A DNA stretch of 64,000 nucleotides from Bettongia penicillata ogilbyi (lineage: Eukaryota; Chordata; Mammalia; Diprotodontia; Potoroidae), in the NCBI GenBank assembly GCA_023548195.1, contig JAJHZJ010000421.1, positions 372,001 to 436,000 of the forward strand, read 5' to 3'. The notes below the pieces were generated by a model. The model was not told where the DNA came from and did not search any database. It worked only from the letters and a program-made list of their open reading frames with translations. Each line of letters begins with the position of its first letter. Position 1 is the first letter of the stretch. The position numbers and the translations under genes are program-made. Below, in pieces: positions 1 to 11,240 of this stretch.

Positions 1-1018
1 ATTACCATCTCTAAGTGGAGAATGAGAATTAATTACAATACCTTACAACACACTAGAAGTTAGAAATATTTTAGCAACACATAGGCTTCACTGCAAAATG
101 TAATGGTGAAGTCTGACAACAGAAACACACTGTTCAAGTAATGGCTAAGATTCAAGACTAAAATCATTATGAGGTGATCGCTACATGATCAACGTTCATG
201 TGAAGTAAGAACTTTATTTTCTTGCATATATACAACAACAACAAAAATTGAACTCATACATTTGTTCATAGAAACATACAAGTACTTGATAATAATTCTT
301 GATCTGGTTATTGCCGCTAGAAATCATAATTATTATTAAGTAGGATAGATGTACTGATTGATGGACATTATGCAGCAAAGTAGTGGAAACCATGCAACAT
401 ATTACTATAGGTAGCAACATTTTAACACTGAATTTTTGCATAGAAAAACATGAACAGGTAGCTAGAATTATACATCAATAGCTCACTCACTAGTCTAATT
501 GACTAAAAGACCACTAATCTCCAATGCTAAAAATGCAAACTTACAGGTGTCTTTGAGGATTCAACCAACTCTCCTGGACCTGAAACAATATTACAGACAA
601 AGGTGGTGTCCATAGCAACCTTGGACAAACATTACTCCTTAAAAATATAAGAACAATTAAAGTTCATATTGTCATACCAAATATTTATAATCTCTAAACT
701 ACAAGAAATGAAAAGTTTTCAAAATTTAGAGACTTAAAAGAAGTCTCTAAAACCATGTTGAAAACATAACAAGACATATATGACATATTGAAGTTGTCCC
801 AAAAGAAGATTTCAATGAGGATATATAAAAGATGACCTTACATTTACATTTCTACTGCAAGAATGAAAAAATAGTCATTTTGCAGTGTAATCATCTGCAA
901 GACATTAAGTAATAAGAATAAAACCAGGATAGCAACTTGCCCTTGGACTGCTTTGATCCAACACCATCATAAAAGGTTAGAATTATATAGTTGTTTTATT
1001 ACTATTAATAATAAAATG
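1..1018. other. Unassigned AT-rich non-coding sequence
   Basis: No repeat family, gene or RNA recognised on either strand. Short open frames here have low-complexity, unconserved-looking translations and no splice context. Confidence 0.5.
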
Positions 1019-1284
1019 AGACTGCTAGGTGGTACAGTGAATAGAATGGTGAGCCTAGAGTCAGGAATATTCATCTTTACAAGTTCAAATCTGACCTCAG
1101 ACACTTGTTAGCTGTGTGACCCTGGTAAAGTCACTTCACCCTGTTTGCCTCAGTTTCCCCATCTGTAAAATGATCTGGAGAAGGAAATGGAAAACTACTC
1201 CAATATATTTGCCAATAAAACCTCAAATGGGGTAACAGAGAGTCAGACAAGACTAAAATGACCAAAATAGCTGTAAATAACAAA
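1019..1284 (+). mobile_element. Marsupial tRNA-type SINE, near full length
   Basis: The order is diagnostic: 'ctgctaggtggtacagtg' head, then 'tcaaatctgacctcagacac', 'agctgtgtgaccctgg', 'cctcagtttcccc', then the L1-like tail 'ggagaaggaaatggaaaac' and 'gagtcagacaagac'. The head and core resemble MIR-like SINEs and the tail is specific to the marsupial family. It is diverged, so this is not a recent copy. No flanking target duplication was confirmed. Confidence 0.88.
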
Positions 1285-1296
1285 ATAATAGATAAT

Positions 1297-1325
1297 ATAT
1301 ATGTGTGTGTGTGTATATATATCTT
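1297..1325. repeat. (TA)/(TG) microsatellite
   Basis: Alternating ATATAT and GTGTGT tract directly after the SINE tail; may have grown from the tail. Confidence 0.85.
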
Positions 1326-1479
1326 TCTTAACATGAACTCTGTGCATTTTTAACATTATGCTAAATATATTTCAATATAATTTACTTCATTTTACGCATG
1401 TAAAAGTCTTATCTTGAGGAGACTCCATAGCCTTTACCATCTCACCAAAGGGGTCCACCACAGAAAAAATTGGTTTGTA

Positions 1480-1835
1480 TATAAACACAGTTTTGCATAT
1501 ATACATGCATGTACAGGTATGTTTACATGTGCATTATGTAACCACATGTCTAGACATGTTTGTATACCACATATGTCTATATGTTTGTATCACCAAATAG
1601 AGATGATGTGTATATACATGGAAAATGAACAAACTCATATGCATGTATATATGTATTTGCATGCATATACAGATACATATGAATATGATACATATACGTT
1701 CACATAAATACACATACTAGATGGGCATATGTTATGTAATGTATATTTATGTTGTGCATGTATGGCTTATATGTGTATATATGCACTCATAAACATACAT
1801 ATACACGATACATATTTGTATATGTGTGCATTCTG
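1480..1835. repeat. Degenerate TA/CA/TG-rich tract
   Basis: Long stretch built from ATATAC, CATGCATG and TATGTATA words, with no fixed unit. Likely an aged dinucleotide microsatellite. The 97-codon open frame at 1414-1707 is a by-product of this composition. Confidence 0.65.
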
Positions 1836-2369
1836 CTCTTCACAAGGACTAAGTTGATTGCATATTCTTCATGGACATTTTGAAATAAAGGGATGTAATT
1901 GGCTATGACTAAAATGACCCTAGAATGGGTTAACTTGCCAGAATCATAAGAAAATTGAAAGGGTTTATTGCTTTGTGTCAGATGAATAACAGGATAAAAA
2001 TATTCTGCTCATCATGGAGAAGCCCTAGAGATGATATTTAAGACTCTAGGACCTTCAGATAATGAAAAAAACCACTAACAATCTAAGTAATCTCAGTTTT
2101 GCAGGGTGGAGAATTGCATAATAATTGCCTATCATTTTTGAGATTCTGTCATAGGTTGAAAAGTCAGGACAAATGCTTTTTGGCAGTTATAATTGTGGTA
2201 ATATAAATACTCTACTCAAGTTATCATTGATTTTTTTTTTTTTTGGCATGGATATTTCTATCCAAGAATAAAATGATTGTTTCTGTTAAGCTATAAGATT
2301 GTTTGAGAGGACGTGGGGTACTTTTGATCATTGTTTCTAGCAAAACTGAAGGTAAAAATATTGGCAATA
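1836..2369. other. Unassigned non-coding sequence
   Basis: Nothing recognised except a run of T at about 2229-2244. Confidence 0.5.
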
Positions 2370-2625
2370 TGCCTGTTTCCTATGCCCCTCACAGCCTTGG
2401 TTCAGGATTAATCAACTCATACTTGGAGTATTACAATACCATGCTGGTTGATCTCCCTACAGCTCTCTAGTCTGATCCATCCCTCACTCACTGACCAAAG
2501 TGATCTTCCTAAAACTCAAGTATGACCATGTCACCTCCCTCTTTGTTACTCACTAGTGGCTCACTATTAACTCCAGGATAAAATACAAAATCCTTCGGCT
2601 TTCATAAGTGAATTTTTGTTCATGC
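2370..2625 (+). mobile_element. L2 LINE, 3' region fragment
   Basis: Reads 'gatcttcctaaaactcaag', 'tgaccatgtcacctccct', 'ggctcactattaactccagg', 'ataaaatacaaaatcc', the ordered signature of the end of L2 ORF2 in sense orientation. It stops before the L2 3' terminus. Confidence 0.82.
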
Positions 2626-2719
2626 CTTCTGGGATTTAAAAAACAAAACAAAACATTTTTATAGTTGTGACCAGTATTTTTCCCCTGTTAATCCCAGGTA
2701 GCCATCCCATATAAAAATA

Positions 2720-3135
2720 GTATTTTAAATTTGTTTTTAGTAACATTTTATTATTTTTTCCAATTATATGTAAAAATAATTTTAACAATCTTTTTAAACT
2801 CTAAATTCTCTCCTTCCCTCCCTTCTTACCCTTCCCCTTGATATGGTAAGCAGTTTGGTATAGATGAAACATATGTAATTATGCAAAACATATCTCCGTA
2901 TTAGTCATTATTTTAAAGAGGAAATAAAATAATCATAACTGATGAAAAAAACCCTGAAAATAGAAAAAGTCCCCAAACCATAAAAGTCCTAAGACTTGTG
3001 TGATGTTTAACAACTGTGATCTTCCCAATCTTCCCATATGCATATAGGCATAGGATGAAGTTATCCTCATATTTCTTCCTTCAGATCATGTTCGATAGAT
3101 ATAATTTCATTTATAATCACAATGTTTTGATGTGT
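2720..3135 (-). mobile_element. L1 LINE 3' UTR, antisense (first half of a split copy)
   Basis: Signature words of the marsupial L1 3' end read antisense: 'attttttccaattatatgta', 'aattctctccttccctccct', 'gcaaaacatatctccgta', 'ttagtcattattttaaagag'. The rest of the same L1 end appears to resume at 4851, so the copy seems to be interrupted by the L2 between. Confidence 0.72.
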
Positions 3136-4843
3136 GGTTATCCATTCAATCCATCAGCAAACATTATTGCATGCCTACTATCTTCCAGGCACTTTACAGT
3201 GAGCATACAAAAAAAAGGAAAGACAGACCCTGCCCCCAAGGAACTTATAATCTAATGTAAACTAATATAAAAGAAATGAACTACATACTGGAAAAAGAGG
3301 TAATAATTAACAGACTGAAGGAATTCACGTTAAGAGGGCTTGGAAAAATTTCCTACAGAGGACTGGATTTTAGATGGGACTTAAAGGAAGTCAGAGAGTT
3401 TAGTGGTTGAAGGGGAGGAAGGAGTCTCTTCTGGGAATGGGGGAAATCCTGGAGCTGAAAGACTCTTATTTGTGGACAGTCAGGTCTGATATTACTAGAT
3501 AGATGAGTGAATACGGAGGATATGATGTAAGAATTGCAGGAGGGGGCTAGTTTATGAAGGTATTTGAATGCTAAATTGAACATTTTGTATTTGATTGTGG
3601 AAACAATAGGAAACAACTGGAGTTTCTTGATTAGGGGGATACTTAATCTGAAATGTACTTCAAGAAAATCACTTGTACCTAAATGGAGAATGGATTAAAT
3701 TTGAAAGACTTGAGATAGACCAATAAGCCAGCTATCCCAATAATCCAGGTATGAAATGAGGGCCTACATTAGACTGGTGGCAGTGTCAGAAAAGAAAAAG
3801 GGACTTATCTGAGAGATGTTCTAAAGGTGAAAAAAGCAGACCTTGCCAACAAATTGGATGAAGAGGGAGGATAAGAAATAACGAGATATCGAGGATAACT
3901 CTTAGGTTCTGAGTTGATTGAGTGGAAGGATAGGGTTGCCTTCTATTGTAACAAGCAAAGGAGGGGGTGAGGATGGTTAGAAGGAAAACGAGTTCTGGTT
4001 GGACATACCGTGTTTAAGACGTCTGCTGAACATCCAGTTTGAGATGTCTAGTAGGTAGTTGGAAATTTAAGAGTGAAAGTCAGAAGAGAGAAAGGTAGAT
4101 TCCAGAATCATCATCATAAAAATGGTAATTGAATCACGGAAGCAAAAGAGATCACCAAATGAAGTAGGATAGAGAGAGAAAAGAGGAGGGTCCAAGACAG
4201 GAGCTTGAGGGACCTGGACAGGTAGAGGGTACTATCTGGAGGAATATCTAGTAAAGGAAACAGAGACAGAGTAGTCAGAGAGGTGGGAGGAAAACCAGCA
4301 GAAGTACTGCCCCAAATACGTAGAAATATGAGAGTATCAAGGAGGAGAGAGTAATGGACTATTTCAAAGACTGCAGAGACATCAAGGAGAAAGAGAATTG
4401 GAAAAAATGTCATTGAGTTTGACAACTAAGAGATCATGAATAACCTTGAAGAGAGCAGTTTTCGTAGAATGAAGAGATGAGAGGTCAGATTGTAAGGACT
4501 GAAGAAGAAAGTAATAGGAGGCACCTGCTGTAGATGATGATTTTGAGTTTAGGTACAAAGTTCAGAAGAAATACAGGATGATAGTGGGGAGGAAAGGATC
4601 AAGTGCGGATTTTGTTCTCAGAATAAGAAAGATGTATATATTTGTAAACAGAAAGTTATGAGACATAGGGAAAAATTAAAAACAAGTGAAAGAGTAGGGA
4701 TGATAGAGGGAGTGATCTGTTGAAGGAGTCAGGATAGAACAAGATCATTAGAATAAGAGGGCTTAGTTTTGGTAAGAAGTAAGTCTATTCAGTGAGACAG
4801 AGGTGATGGAGAAGAAAGTTCAGAAGGCATCTGAATAAAAGGA
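3136..4843 (-). mobile_element. L2 LINE, antisense, about 1.7 kb including part of the reverse transcriptase
   Basis: Starts (element 3' end) with 'attattgcatgcctacta' and 'caggcactttacagtgagc', the antisense of the L2 terminus. It continues through 'cctgcccccaaggaactta', 'ggaaacaactggagtttctt', 'tccaggtatgaaatgagg' and 'gagtttgacaactaagagat', matching L2 ORF2 read backwards. It sits inside an antisense L1 (2720-6200). A 7-base match, gatgtgt, lies at both edges (3129-3135 and 4844-4850). Confidence 0.85.
4114..4425 (-). pseudogene. L2 ORF2 reverse transcriptase relic
   Basis: The minus-strand translation contains LLDVSAVFEIVHYSLLL, a worn copy of the CR1/L2-clade reverse transcriptase block with pattern LLDLSAAFDTVDHSILL, followed by a GSTSAGFPPTSLT-like stretch where the family has GISGTALSWFxSYL. 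In an active L2 this domain copies the element RNA into DNA at the target nick. Here it is an isolated open stretch of about 100 codons: upstream and downstream frames are broken and no endonuclease domain is attached. It is a fossil, not a gene. The apparent start methionine is incidental. Confidence 0.8.
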
Positions 4844-4850
4844 GATGTGT

Positions 4851-6200
4851 ATACGCTTTTCTTGGCTTAGCTTAATTCACTATGCATCAATTCATTTATC
4901 TTTCCATGCTTTTCTGTGTTCACATATATATTGTTTTACAAAGTCATAATATATTATGTTCATGTACCACCAGTTTGTTTAATCATTCCTCAATTAATGG
5001 GTACATATTTTCTTTACAATTCTTTGTTATCAGAAAGTTCTATTATAAATATTTTGGACTTCGTTCTTATTGATGGCTTCCTTGGGGCATGAGCCCAGAA
5101 ATGGGGTCTCTAGTTCAAAGGGTATAAACATTTTAGTCACATTTTTTCCATAATTTCGAATTGCTTACCAAGATGATTATGCCATTTCACAATTACACCA
5201 AAAATGTATTAGTGTGCCTAGCTTTCCACAAAGCCTCCAAAAAGGATTATTGCTATTTTTCTCACTGCCAGTTTGCAGGTGCAAGGTGAAACCTAAAGTT
5301 TGTCCTGATTTTCACTTTTATTATTAGTTAGTAATTTGTAGCATTCTTTCATATTCTTGTGAGTACTATGCAATGTTTCTTTTGAGAACCGTTCGTTCAC
5401 ATCTGTTGAAGTTACTTGTTGGGGAATGACTATTAATTTATAAAATGTATGTGTGTATCCATGTAGATATAGAAATGTTTAAATATCTTTGATACTAAAC
5501 CGTTATTAGAGAAAGTTGATACATAGTTTTGTTTTTCTCTATCTAATCACTTTTCATCTTATCCTACGGGCATTAATTTTGTCTGTACAGAAGCCTTTCA
5601 GTTTCATTTAATCAAAGTTATCAATTTTATCTTTTGTAATTGCCTTTACCTCTTGTTTGGTTAATAATACCTACCCCTACCTGTCAGAAGTATATGATCT
5701 GCTTCTCTTCTATTTTTTAAATAGTGTGTCAAAAGTATTAAGGTCACATATCCACTTAAAATGTATTATGGAACAGGGTGTAAGGTATTGATCCAAGTTT
5801 AATTTCTGGCAGAGTGCTTTCCCATTTTCTCAGAAGTTTTGTCAAACAAGAAGTTTTTTCCTAGCTAATCTTTGTTTTCCACTTGATCAACCCGGTGATA
5901 TCGTATGCTATTATTTCTGGTTCTCATTTGTCTAGTCTGTTCCATTGATCTATCTCTATATATTTTTAACCAATATCTGACAGTTTTGATGGCTTCTGCT
6001 TTATGATATAGTTTGAAGTCTAAAAATTCAATTCCTTCTTTATTTCCATTTCTTTTGGTTTTTATGATTGATTATGATTTCATTATATTAACATAGCCGA
6101 GCCATGAACATTGAATATCCCTTCAATCATTTATGTTATTCTTTGTTAATCAGCACTTTGTAAGTGAATCTGCACAAGTCAATTTTTAAAACCTTCTTTT
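4851..6200 (-). mobile_element. L1 LINE, antisense, 3' UTR and end of ORF2 (second half of a split copy)
   Basis: Ordered antisense L1 words: 'actatgcatcaattcattta', 'caccagtttgtttaatcatt', 'cctcaattaatgggtacat', 'gtattagtgtgcctagct', 'tggggaatgactattaattt', 'gcctttcagtttcatttaat' and 'tgttccattgatctatct'. These follow the same order as the 3' part of mammalian L1 ORF2 read backwards. The reading frame is destroyed. Confidence 0.82.
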
Positions 6201-6389
6201 AGATTCGTGGTGTACATGAAGATAAATGAAATCACTCAATCTTTTGTCCATAATTTCTGTTTTGGAGAAGATTGATAAATTATTGGGATCAGAGAAAATG
6301 TCTAGTCGTCTATCTTGTGGATCATGTAATATTGTCTTTTTGGAATTGGCTTTTAATTTCTCTTGTAATCTGGCTTCTTTTCTACCTTC

Positions 6390-6825
6390 CCAGTATTCTT
6401 ACATTTGACTCTTCTCCATTACTTTATGACCCATTGTCAATGGCTCTCTTGCTATTTTCCACAAAGGATTCTCAGTCTCTCAACTCCACATTTCCCTTCC
6501 TATCCACTCTGCCTCAAATGGCTCCATGAAATCTCTGCCTCCTATTTTCTGGGGCTTCCTTCCTTCTAGTCTCCATTAAATTCTACCTGCTGAAAGAAGT
6601 CCTTCCTGGTCTCCCTTAATGCTAATTAATTCCCTCTGATATTCCTTCCAATTTGCCCAGTATACATCTTTTAGCATAGAGTTATTTACATGTTGTTTCT
6701 CCATTAAAATGTGTTTTCCTTGAGCAGAAGAACTACCTTTTTGCCATGCTTTGTATACTGCAACAATTAGTACATTATCTGTCATAAAGCAAGTGCCTGT
6801 TTATTGACTGACTACTAGGTAAGTA
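6390..6825 (+). mobile_element. L2 LINE 3' terminus, sense
   Basis: Contains 'gaaagaagtccttcctggtc', 'gttatttacatgttgtttct', 'ccttgagcagaagaacta' and ends 'gtgcctgtttattgactgac', the usual L2 3' end with its terminal short repeat. Confidence 0.82.
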
Positions 6826-7034
6826 AAATTATGAGTTAACTGAACTGTTTTTTTGAGTCAGCTTGATTTTTCAGTTTCCTTTTATTAATAACCTACTGGC
6901 ATGTAAACCTACTGATATCAGGAATTGTACTTAATAGGTTAGTAGGTTTAACAAACAGTGCAAAACTTTGCAGATAGGAATGTAATAAATGTTGATTTGC
7001 TGATTTCCCTCCTTACTGCTATCCTGTCTCCTAA
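6826..7034. other. Unassigned spacer
   Basis: No family recognised. Confidence 0.5.
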
Positions 7035-7330
7035 ATCTAAAGAATCTCAGAATTGTCAGAGGTCATCATCAGAGATGATCTATTTCAACCCTGAGTGGGC
7101 CTTCCTTCTACATCACATGGATATCTCAATAAGTAGGCCATTCACTCTCCATTTAAAGATGTATAAAGGGGTGATTTTGGTTATTCCATTAAGTTGTATT
7201 CACAGGGTTGATTTTCCATGGAGCTGCTATTACTCTGGGTTCTAAAGATTATACTGTGTACTTTCCTAATCTTATAATTTATTAGCCCCCACTAGTATGC
7301 TTCTCTTTAAAATCATTCAATAAAGATGGC
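7035..7330 (+). mobile_element. CR1/L3-like LINE fragment
   Basis: 'aatctcagaattgtcagagg', 'tcatcatcagagatgatct' and 'taggccattcactctcc' match the pattern of old CR1/L3 3' ends in amniotes (agaat...agaggtcat...agtccaacc...). Strongly diverged; the family is inferred. Confidence 0.55.
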
Positions 7331-7394
7331 TCTGGAAGAGAAGTGAGACTAGTGATCAACACAGTACTCCCTCATTCAAAAAAAAGTCAAGCAC

Positions 7395-7465
7395 AAGTCA
7401 TATCATCATTTCTCATCATGATGGCATGGTCTTCTTTGGCAATGAAGTACGAACACAATCCTAGC
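7395..7465 (+). mobile_element. Fragment of a marsupial SINE-like repeat (MAR4-type, 3' end)
   Basis: 'tcatgatggcatggtcttct' followed by 'aatgaagtacgaacacaa' resembles the 3' end of the same family seen more completely at 56300-56585. The family name is from memory. Confidence 0.5.
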
Positions 7466-7900
7466 AGCAGAAGTCACACAACGACAGAGTGAAAGGAATT
7501 TCAAGCCCAAGACAGCCTGGAAGGCTGACAGGAAAGGTCTATCACAACAGGCACAGAGCAGAGTGGAGCCCAGTGTGGGCCAGGCAGTGCAGCAGGGACA
7601 GGACCCAGAACAGGATTCAGCGCACCACTGGCAGCAGCAGTTCCCAGATTGCTCAACCCACACATGCCAAAGACAGCTTCAAAGGCCCCACAGTGTACCT
7701 TCCTCTTGACAAAGGAGTGAAAAGTCCAGTAACTGGCTGGTAAAAAGCCCCCAAAATGGGGGAAAAAATAAGACTATAGAAGGTTCCTTTTTTGATGAAC
7801 AGGTATTTTCCTCCATATTTTCAGGTGATGAAGAACAAAGCACACTATTAGAGGAAGAAATCAAAGTCAGGCTTCTACATCCAAAACCTCCAAAATAAAT

Positions 7901-8840
7901 ATGCAATGGTCTCAGGCCATGGAAGAGCTCAAGAAAGATTTTGAAAATCAAGTAAGAGAGATGGAGGAAAACTGGGAAGAGAAATAGAGCAATGCAAGAA
8001 AATCATGAAAAGCAAGTCAATGGCTTGCTAAAGGAGATCCCAAAAAGAAGAAGAAAATAACACATTTAAAAACAGACTAACCAGAATGGAAAAAGAGGTC
8101 CAAAAAGTCAATGAGGAGAAGAATGCTTTAAAAAACAGAATTAACCAATTGAGAAAGGAGATTCAAAACTCACTGGAGAAAATAGTTCTTTAAAAATTAG
8201 AATGGAGCAGATGGAAGCTAATGATTTTATAAGAAACCGAGAAATTACAAAACAAAACTAAAAGAGTGGAAAAAAACCCACTGTGAAAGATCTCATTGGT
8301 AAAACAACTGACCTGAAAAATAGATCCAGGAGAGGCAATTTAAAAATTATGGGACTACCTGAAAGCCTTGATCATAAAAAGAGCCTAAACATCATCTTTC
8401 ATGATATTACTAAGGAAAACTGCCCTAATATTCTAGAACCAGGGGACAAAATAAATATTGAAAGAATCCATTGATCACCTCCTGAGAGAGATCCAAAAAG
8501 AAAAGCTCCTAGGAATATTGTAGCCAAATTTCAGAATTCCCAGGTCAAGGAGAAAATATTAAAAGCAGCTAGGAAGAAATAATTTGAGTAATGTGGAAAT
8601 ACAATCTGGATAACACAATATCTAGCAGTTGCTATAGTAAGGGATCGAAGGCCTTGTTATATGATATTCCAGAAGTCAAAGGAACTAGGATTAAAACGAG
8701 GAATCACCTATCCAGCAAAACTGTGTATAATGCTTCAGGGGAAAATATAGTCATTCAATGAAATAGAGGACTTTCAATTATCTTGATGAAAAAGATCAGA
8801 ACTGAATAGAAAATTTGACTTTCAAACACAAGAATCAAGA
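7901..8840 (+). pseudogene. Half-L1 ORF1 relic (L1-type RNA-binding protein)
   Basis: An in-frame start at 7901 opens a coiled-coil-like run, MEELKKDFENQVREMEENWE, that hits a stop at 7985. A shift of frame continues it as glutamate/lysine-rich heptad-like sequence to about 8280. From 8283 the RRM-like domain is recognisable: RGNLKIMGLPESLDHKK, then ILEPGDKINIERIH, where a TGA replaces the expected arginine codon at 8472-8474. The following frame still reads like SPPERDPKRKAPRNIVAKF, and the C-terminal domain continues to about 8840 with further damage. L1 ORF1p coats element RNA as a trimer. This copy has several disabling changes and cannot make a full product. Confidence 0.8.
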
Positions 8841-8983
8841 GAAGCATGAAAAGATAAACAGGAAAGACAAATCATAAGGGACTTTCTAAAGCTAAACTGC
8901 TTACATTCCTACATGGAATGATAGTATTTGTAACTCTTGAAACATTTCTCAGTATTTGGGTAAATTGAGGGATTATACACAAA

Positions 8984-8991
8984 CACACATA

Positions 8992-9025
<34 letters not shown>

Positions 9026-9027
9026 TA
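8984..9027. repeat. (CA)/(TA) microsatellite inside the half-L1
   Basis: ACACACAT, TACATACAT then (AT)n, inserted in or grown within the 3' UTR. Confidence 0.85.
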
Positions 9028-9785
9028 AACAGAGAGGATAGGATGGGTTGAATAAGAAAGGATGATATCTAAAAAAATAAAATTAAGAGGTGAGAGACAA
9101 ATATATTGGGAAGAGAAAGGGAGAAATGGAATAGGGCTCATTATCTCTCATAAAAGAGGTAAGAAAAAGCTTTTTCAGTGGAGGAGAAAACAGAGGAGGT
9201 GAGAGAGAAAAAATGAAGCTCACTCTCCACAATTTGTCTTAAGGAGGGAATAGCATGCTCACTCAATTTGGTATGAAAATCTATCTTACACTACAGGAAA
9301 GTAGGGGACAAGGGGACAAGTGAGATGAGAGTATGATAGAAAAAAGGCCAAATGGAAAGAGGGAGTATTAGAAATAAACTGTTCTGGAGAGGAACAAAGT
9401 CAAAAGAGAGAATAGAATAAATGGGGGCAGGATAGGATGGAGGGAAATATAGTTAGTCTTACACAACATGACTATTGTGGAAGTCTTTTTCAAAACTACA
9501 CATATATAGTCTATATTGAATTGGTTGCCTTCTCAGTGAGGATGGGGGGAGAGGGAGGAATGGAGAGAAGCTGGAACTCAAAGATGGGCATAAGGGAAGG
9601 GAGGGGTGTGATAGAAGAGAAGGCATATTGAGGGAAAGGGTAATCAGAATGCAAGGCATTTTGGGCTGGGGGAGGGAAGAGCTGGGGAGAAAATTTGGAA
9701 CTCAGAATCCTGTGGAAATGAATGTTGAATGTTGAAAACTAAAAATAAATAAATCAAAAAAGAAAACAAACAAAAAATAGAAATA

Positions 9786-10974
9786 AAAATCAGTCAATAG
9801 ATTCAACTAGATCATACCAAAGACATTTATTTACTCAGAATGCACAGAAAGAAGAGTAGTTACAAGTAATTCCCCAACAAATGTGAAGTATTCTTTTCCA
9901 AAACAATATGCACATGGAGATGAAACATTAAATTATAGTGAAGCTTACATCTAGACTACATGTCTTTGAAAGGTAATTCACAATTTCTGGTATGGAATTA
10001 CCTTGAGTTTTTTTTTTTCTTCTCTTTTTTTTAGAGTCCTCACAAAGCTCCTTTCTGTGCGTTGCATCAGTGCTATATGGTTTGCTCACTTGGCTTTGCT
10101 TCTCCCAGAGCCCAGGGACACTTCTCTTTGAGTCATTCCACTGTACTCCCTTGGTCTACAACTTACTAAGGTGTGATTCTCTTTGCTGCTGCCTGGGATT
10201 ACATCCTTAGATGCTACTTATTCATTTATTATATCTATCGTTTAGAGTACAATTAGAGTGTGCTGCTAGATGAAGCGTTGCCTACTTGTTGATTACCTAC
10301 CCTTTAAAAATACTAGGACAGTTAGGGGAGGAGTAGATACACCCTCCTGTTTGACCTATAGGTGTTTTCTCCTCAAACACCACCTGATTTGCTATCTCTC
10401 CAACTTCTGAACCCTGAAATTCATCTAGGATTTTGCTATTTAAAGTCTCCAGAGTAGTGGATAATTTAGTTTCTCTGCCAAACTGTTTTTCTTTCCTCAC
10501 TAATAAAAAAGGTATTCTTACCTCATAAAGTTATAACTGAGCATTAATGCCTTTTAAATATATCAATACCTCATCACATGTGATTATTTTCTGGGACTAT
10601 ATCAAATAAGCTGGAGAGGGGGCTATGCATATCACCTCTTTCTTACACATATCCATCCAAATATATATATCTCCATATAAAAATCACTCAGGGGTATGTG
10701 TGTATGTATGTGTGTGTATCTGCGTGTGTGTGTAAAATCTTTCACTGAGGAATGTCTACCTTAGTTTACAACTGAAGACACATAACTTCGCAGCTCTTCA
10801 TCTGTATTTCTGTCTCTCATAATCCTTACCACCTTCTTACAAATTTCAAGTGAGACATCAACTCTCATATTAATCTTCCTCTGATCCTTAGAGTTAATGT
10901 CCTTTCCTACCTCAAATAATCTTTAATTTGTTTATCTATGTAAAATGTTGAACTCACTATTCTACCCAGACTCC
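9786..10974. other. Unassigned non-coding sequence
   Basis: No family recognised. Holds a pyrimidine run at 10007-10034 and a short TG-rich tract at about 10695-10735. Confidence 0.5.
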
Positions 10975-11240
10975 AACCTACTATTCACTACAATGGAAAT
11001 TAGTAGGTGGGAAAAAATTCTAGATTTGAAATTTGAAATCTGACTACTCCAATTATGACTTATCAAGCAATCTTACTAAGCCCCAGTTTCCTGATTTGTA
11101 AAATGAGAAATAGATTAAAGGTCTAGACTTTTTCTCAGGAAGTCTTGAGTTTAAATATGACCTTAGATACTTGCTAGCTATGTGACCCTGGACAAGTTTC
11201 TAAACCTCTTTCTGCCTCAGTTTTTTTTTTTTTATCTCAG
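10975..11240 (+). mobile_element. MIR/marsupial SINE fragments, sense
   Basis: Two pieces: 'aagccccagtttcctgatt' with 'gtaaaatgagaaatagatt' (MIR core and tail), then 'gagtttaaatatgacctta', 'tagctatgtgaccctggac' and 'ctgcctcag' followed by a T-run (marsupial SINE core). Confidence 0.7.

Larger units (their letters stand above)
7470..9785 (+). mobile_element. Half-L1 (HAL1-like) retrotransposon, nearly complete
   Basis: The element runs from an L1-type leader ('cccaagacagcctggaagg', 'gtggagcccagtgtgggcca', 'ttgctcaacccacacatgcc') through an L1 ORF1 relic. It then goes directly into a purine-rich 3' UTR ('ggaggtgagagagaaaa', 'caacatgactattgtggaag', 'ttggaactcagaatcctgtg') and an A-rich tail at 9735-9785. 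No ORF2 endonuclease or reverse transcriptase sequence lies between ORF1 and the 3' UTR. That layout defines half-L1 elements, which must borrow ORF2 from a full L1. A microsatellite sits at 8984-9027. The copy is old and inactive. Confidence 0.75.

Noticed and set aside
214..441. Minus-strand 75-codon frame with a cysteine-rich end
   Set aside because: No promoter, splice sites or domain; the cysteines come from a GTTGTTGTT-like run at the far end.
1414..1707. Plus-strand 97-codon frame rich in H, Y, C and M
   Set aside because: Produced by CATG/ATAC microsatellite-like sequence.
8984..9027. Alternating TA/CA tract as a possible promoter or origin
   Set aside because: An ordinary dinucleotide microsatellite within a dead transposon.
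9459..9659. Minus-strand proline/serine/leucine-rich frame
   Set aside because: Antisense of the purine-rich half-L1 3' UTR; not a protein.
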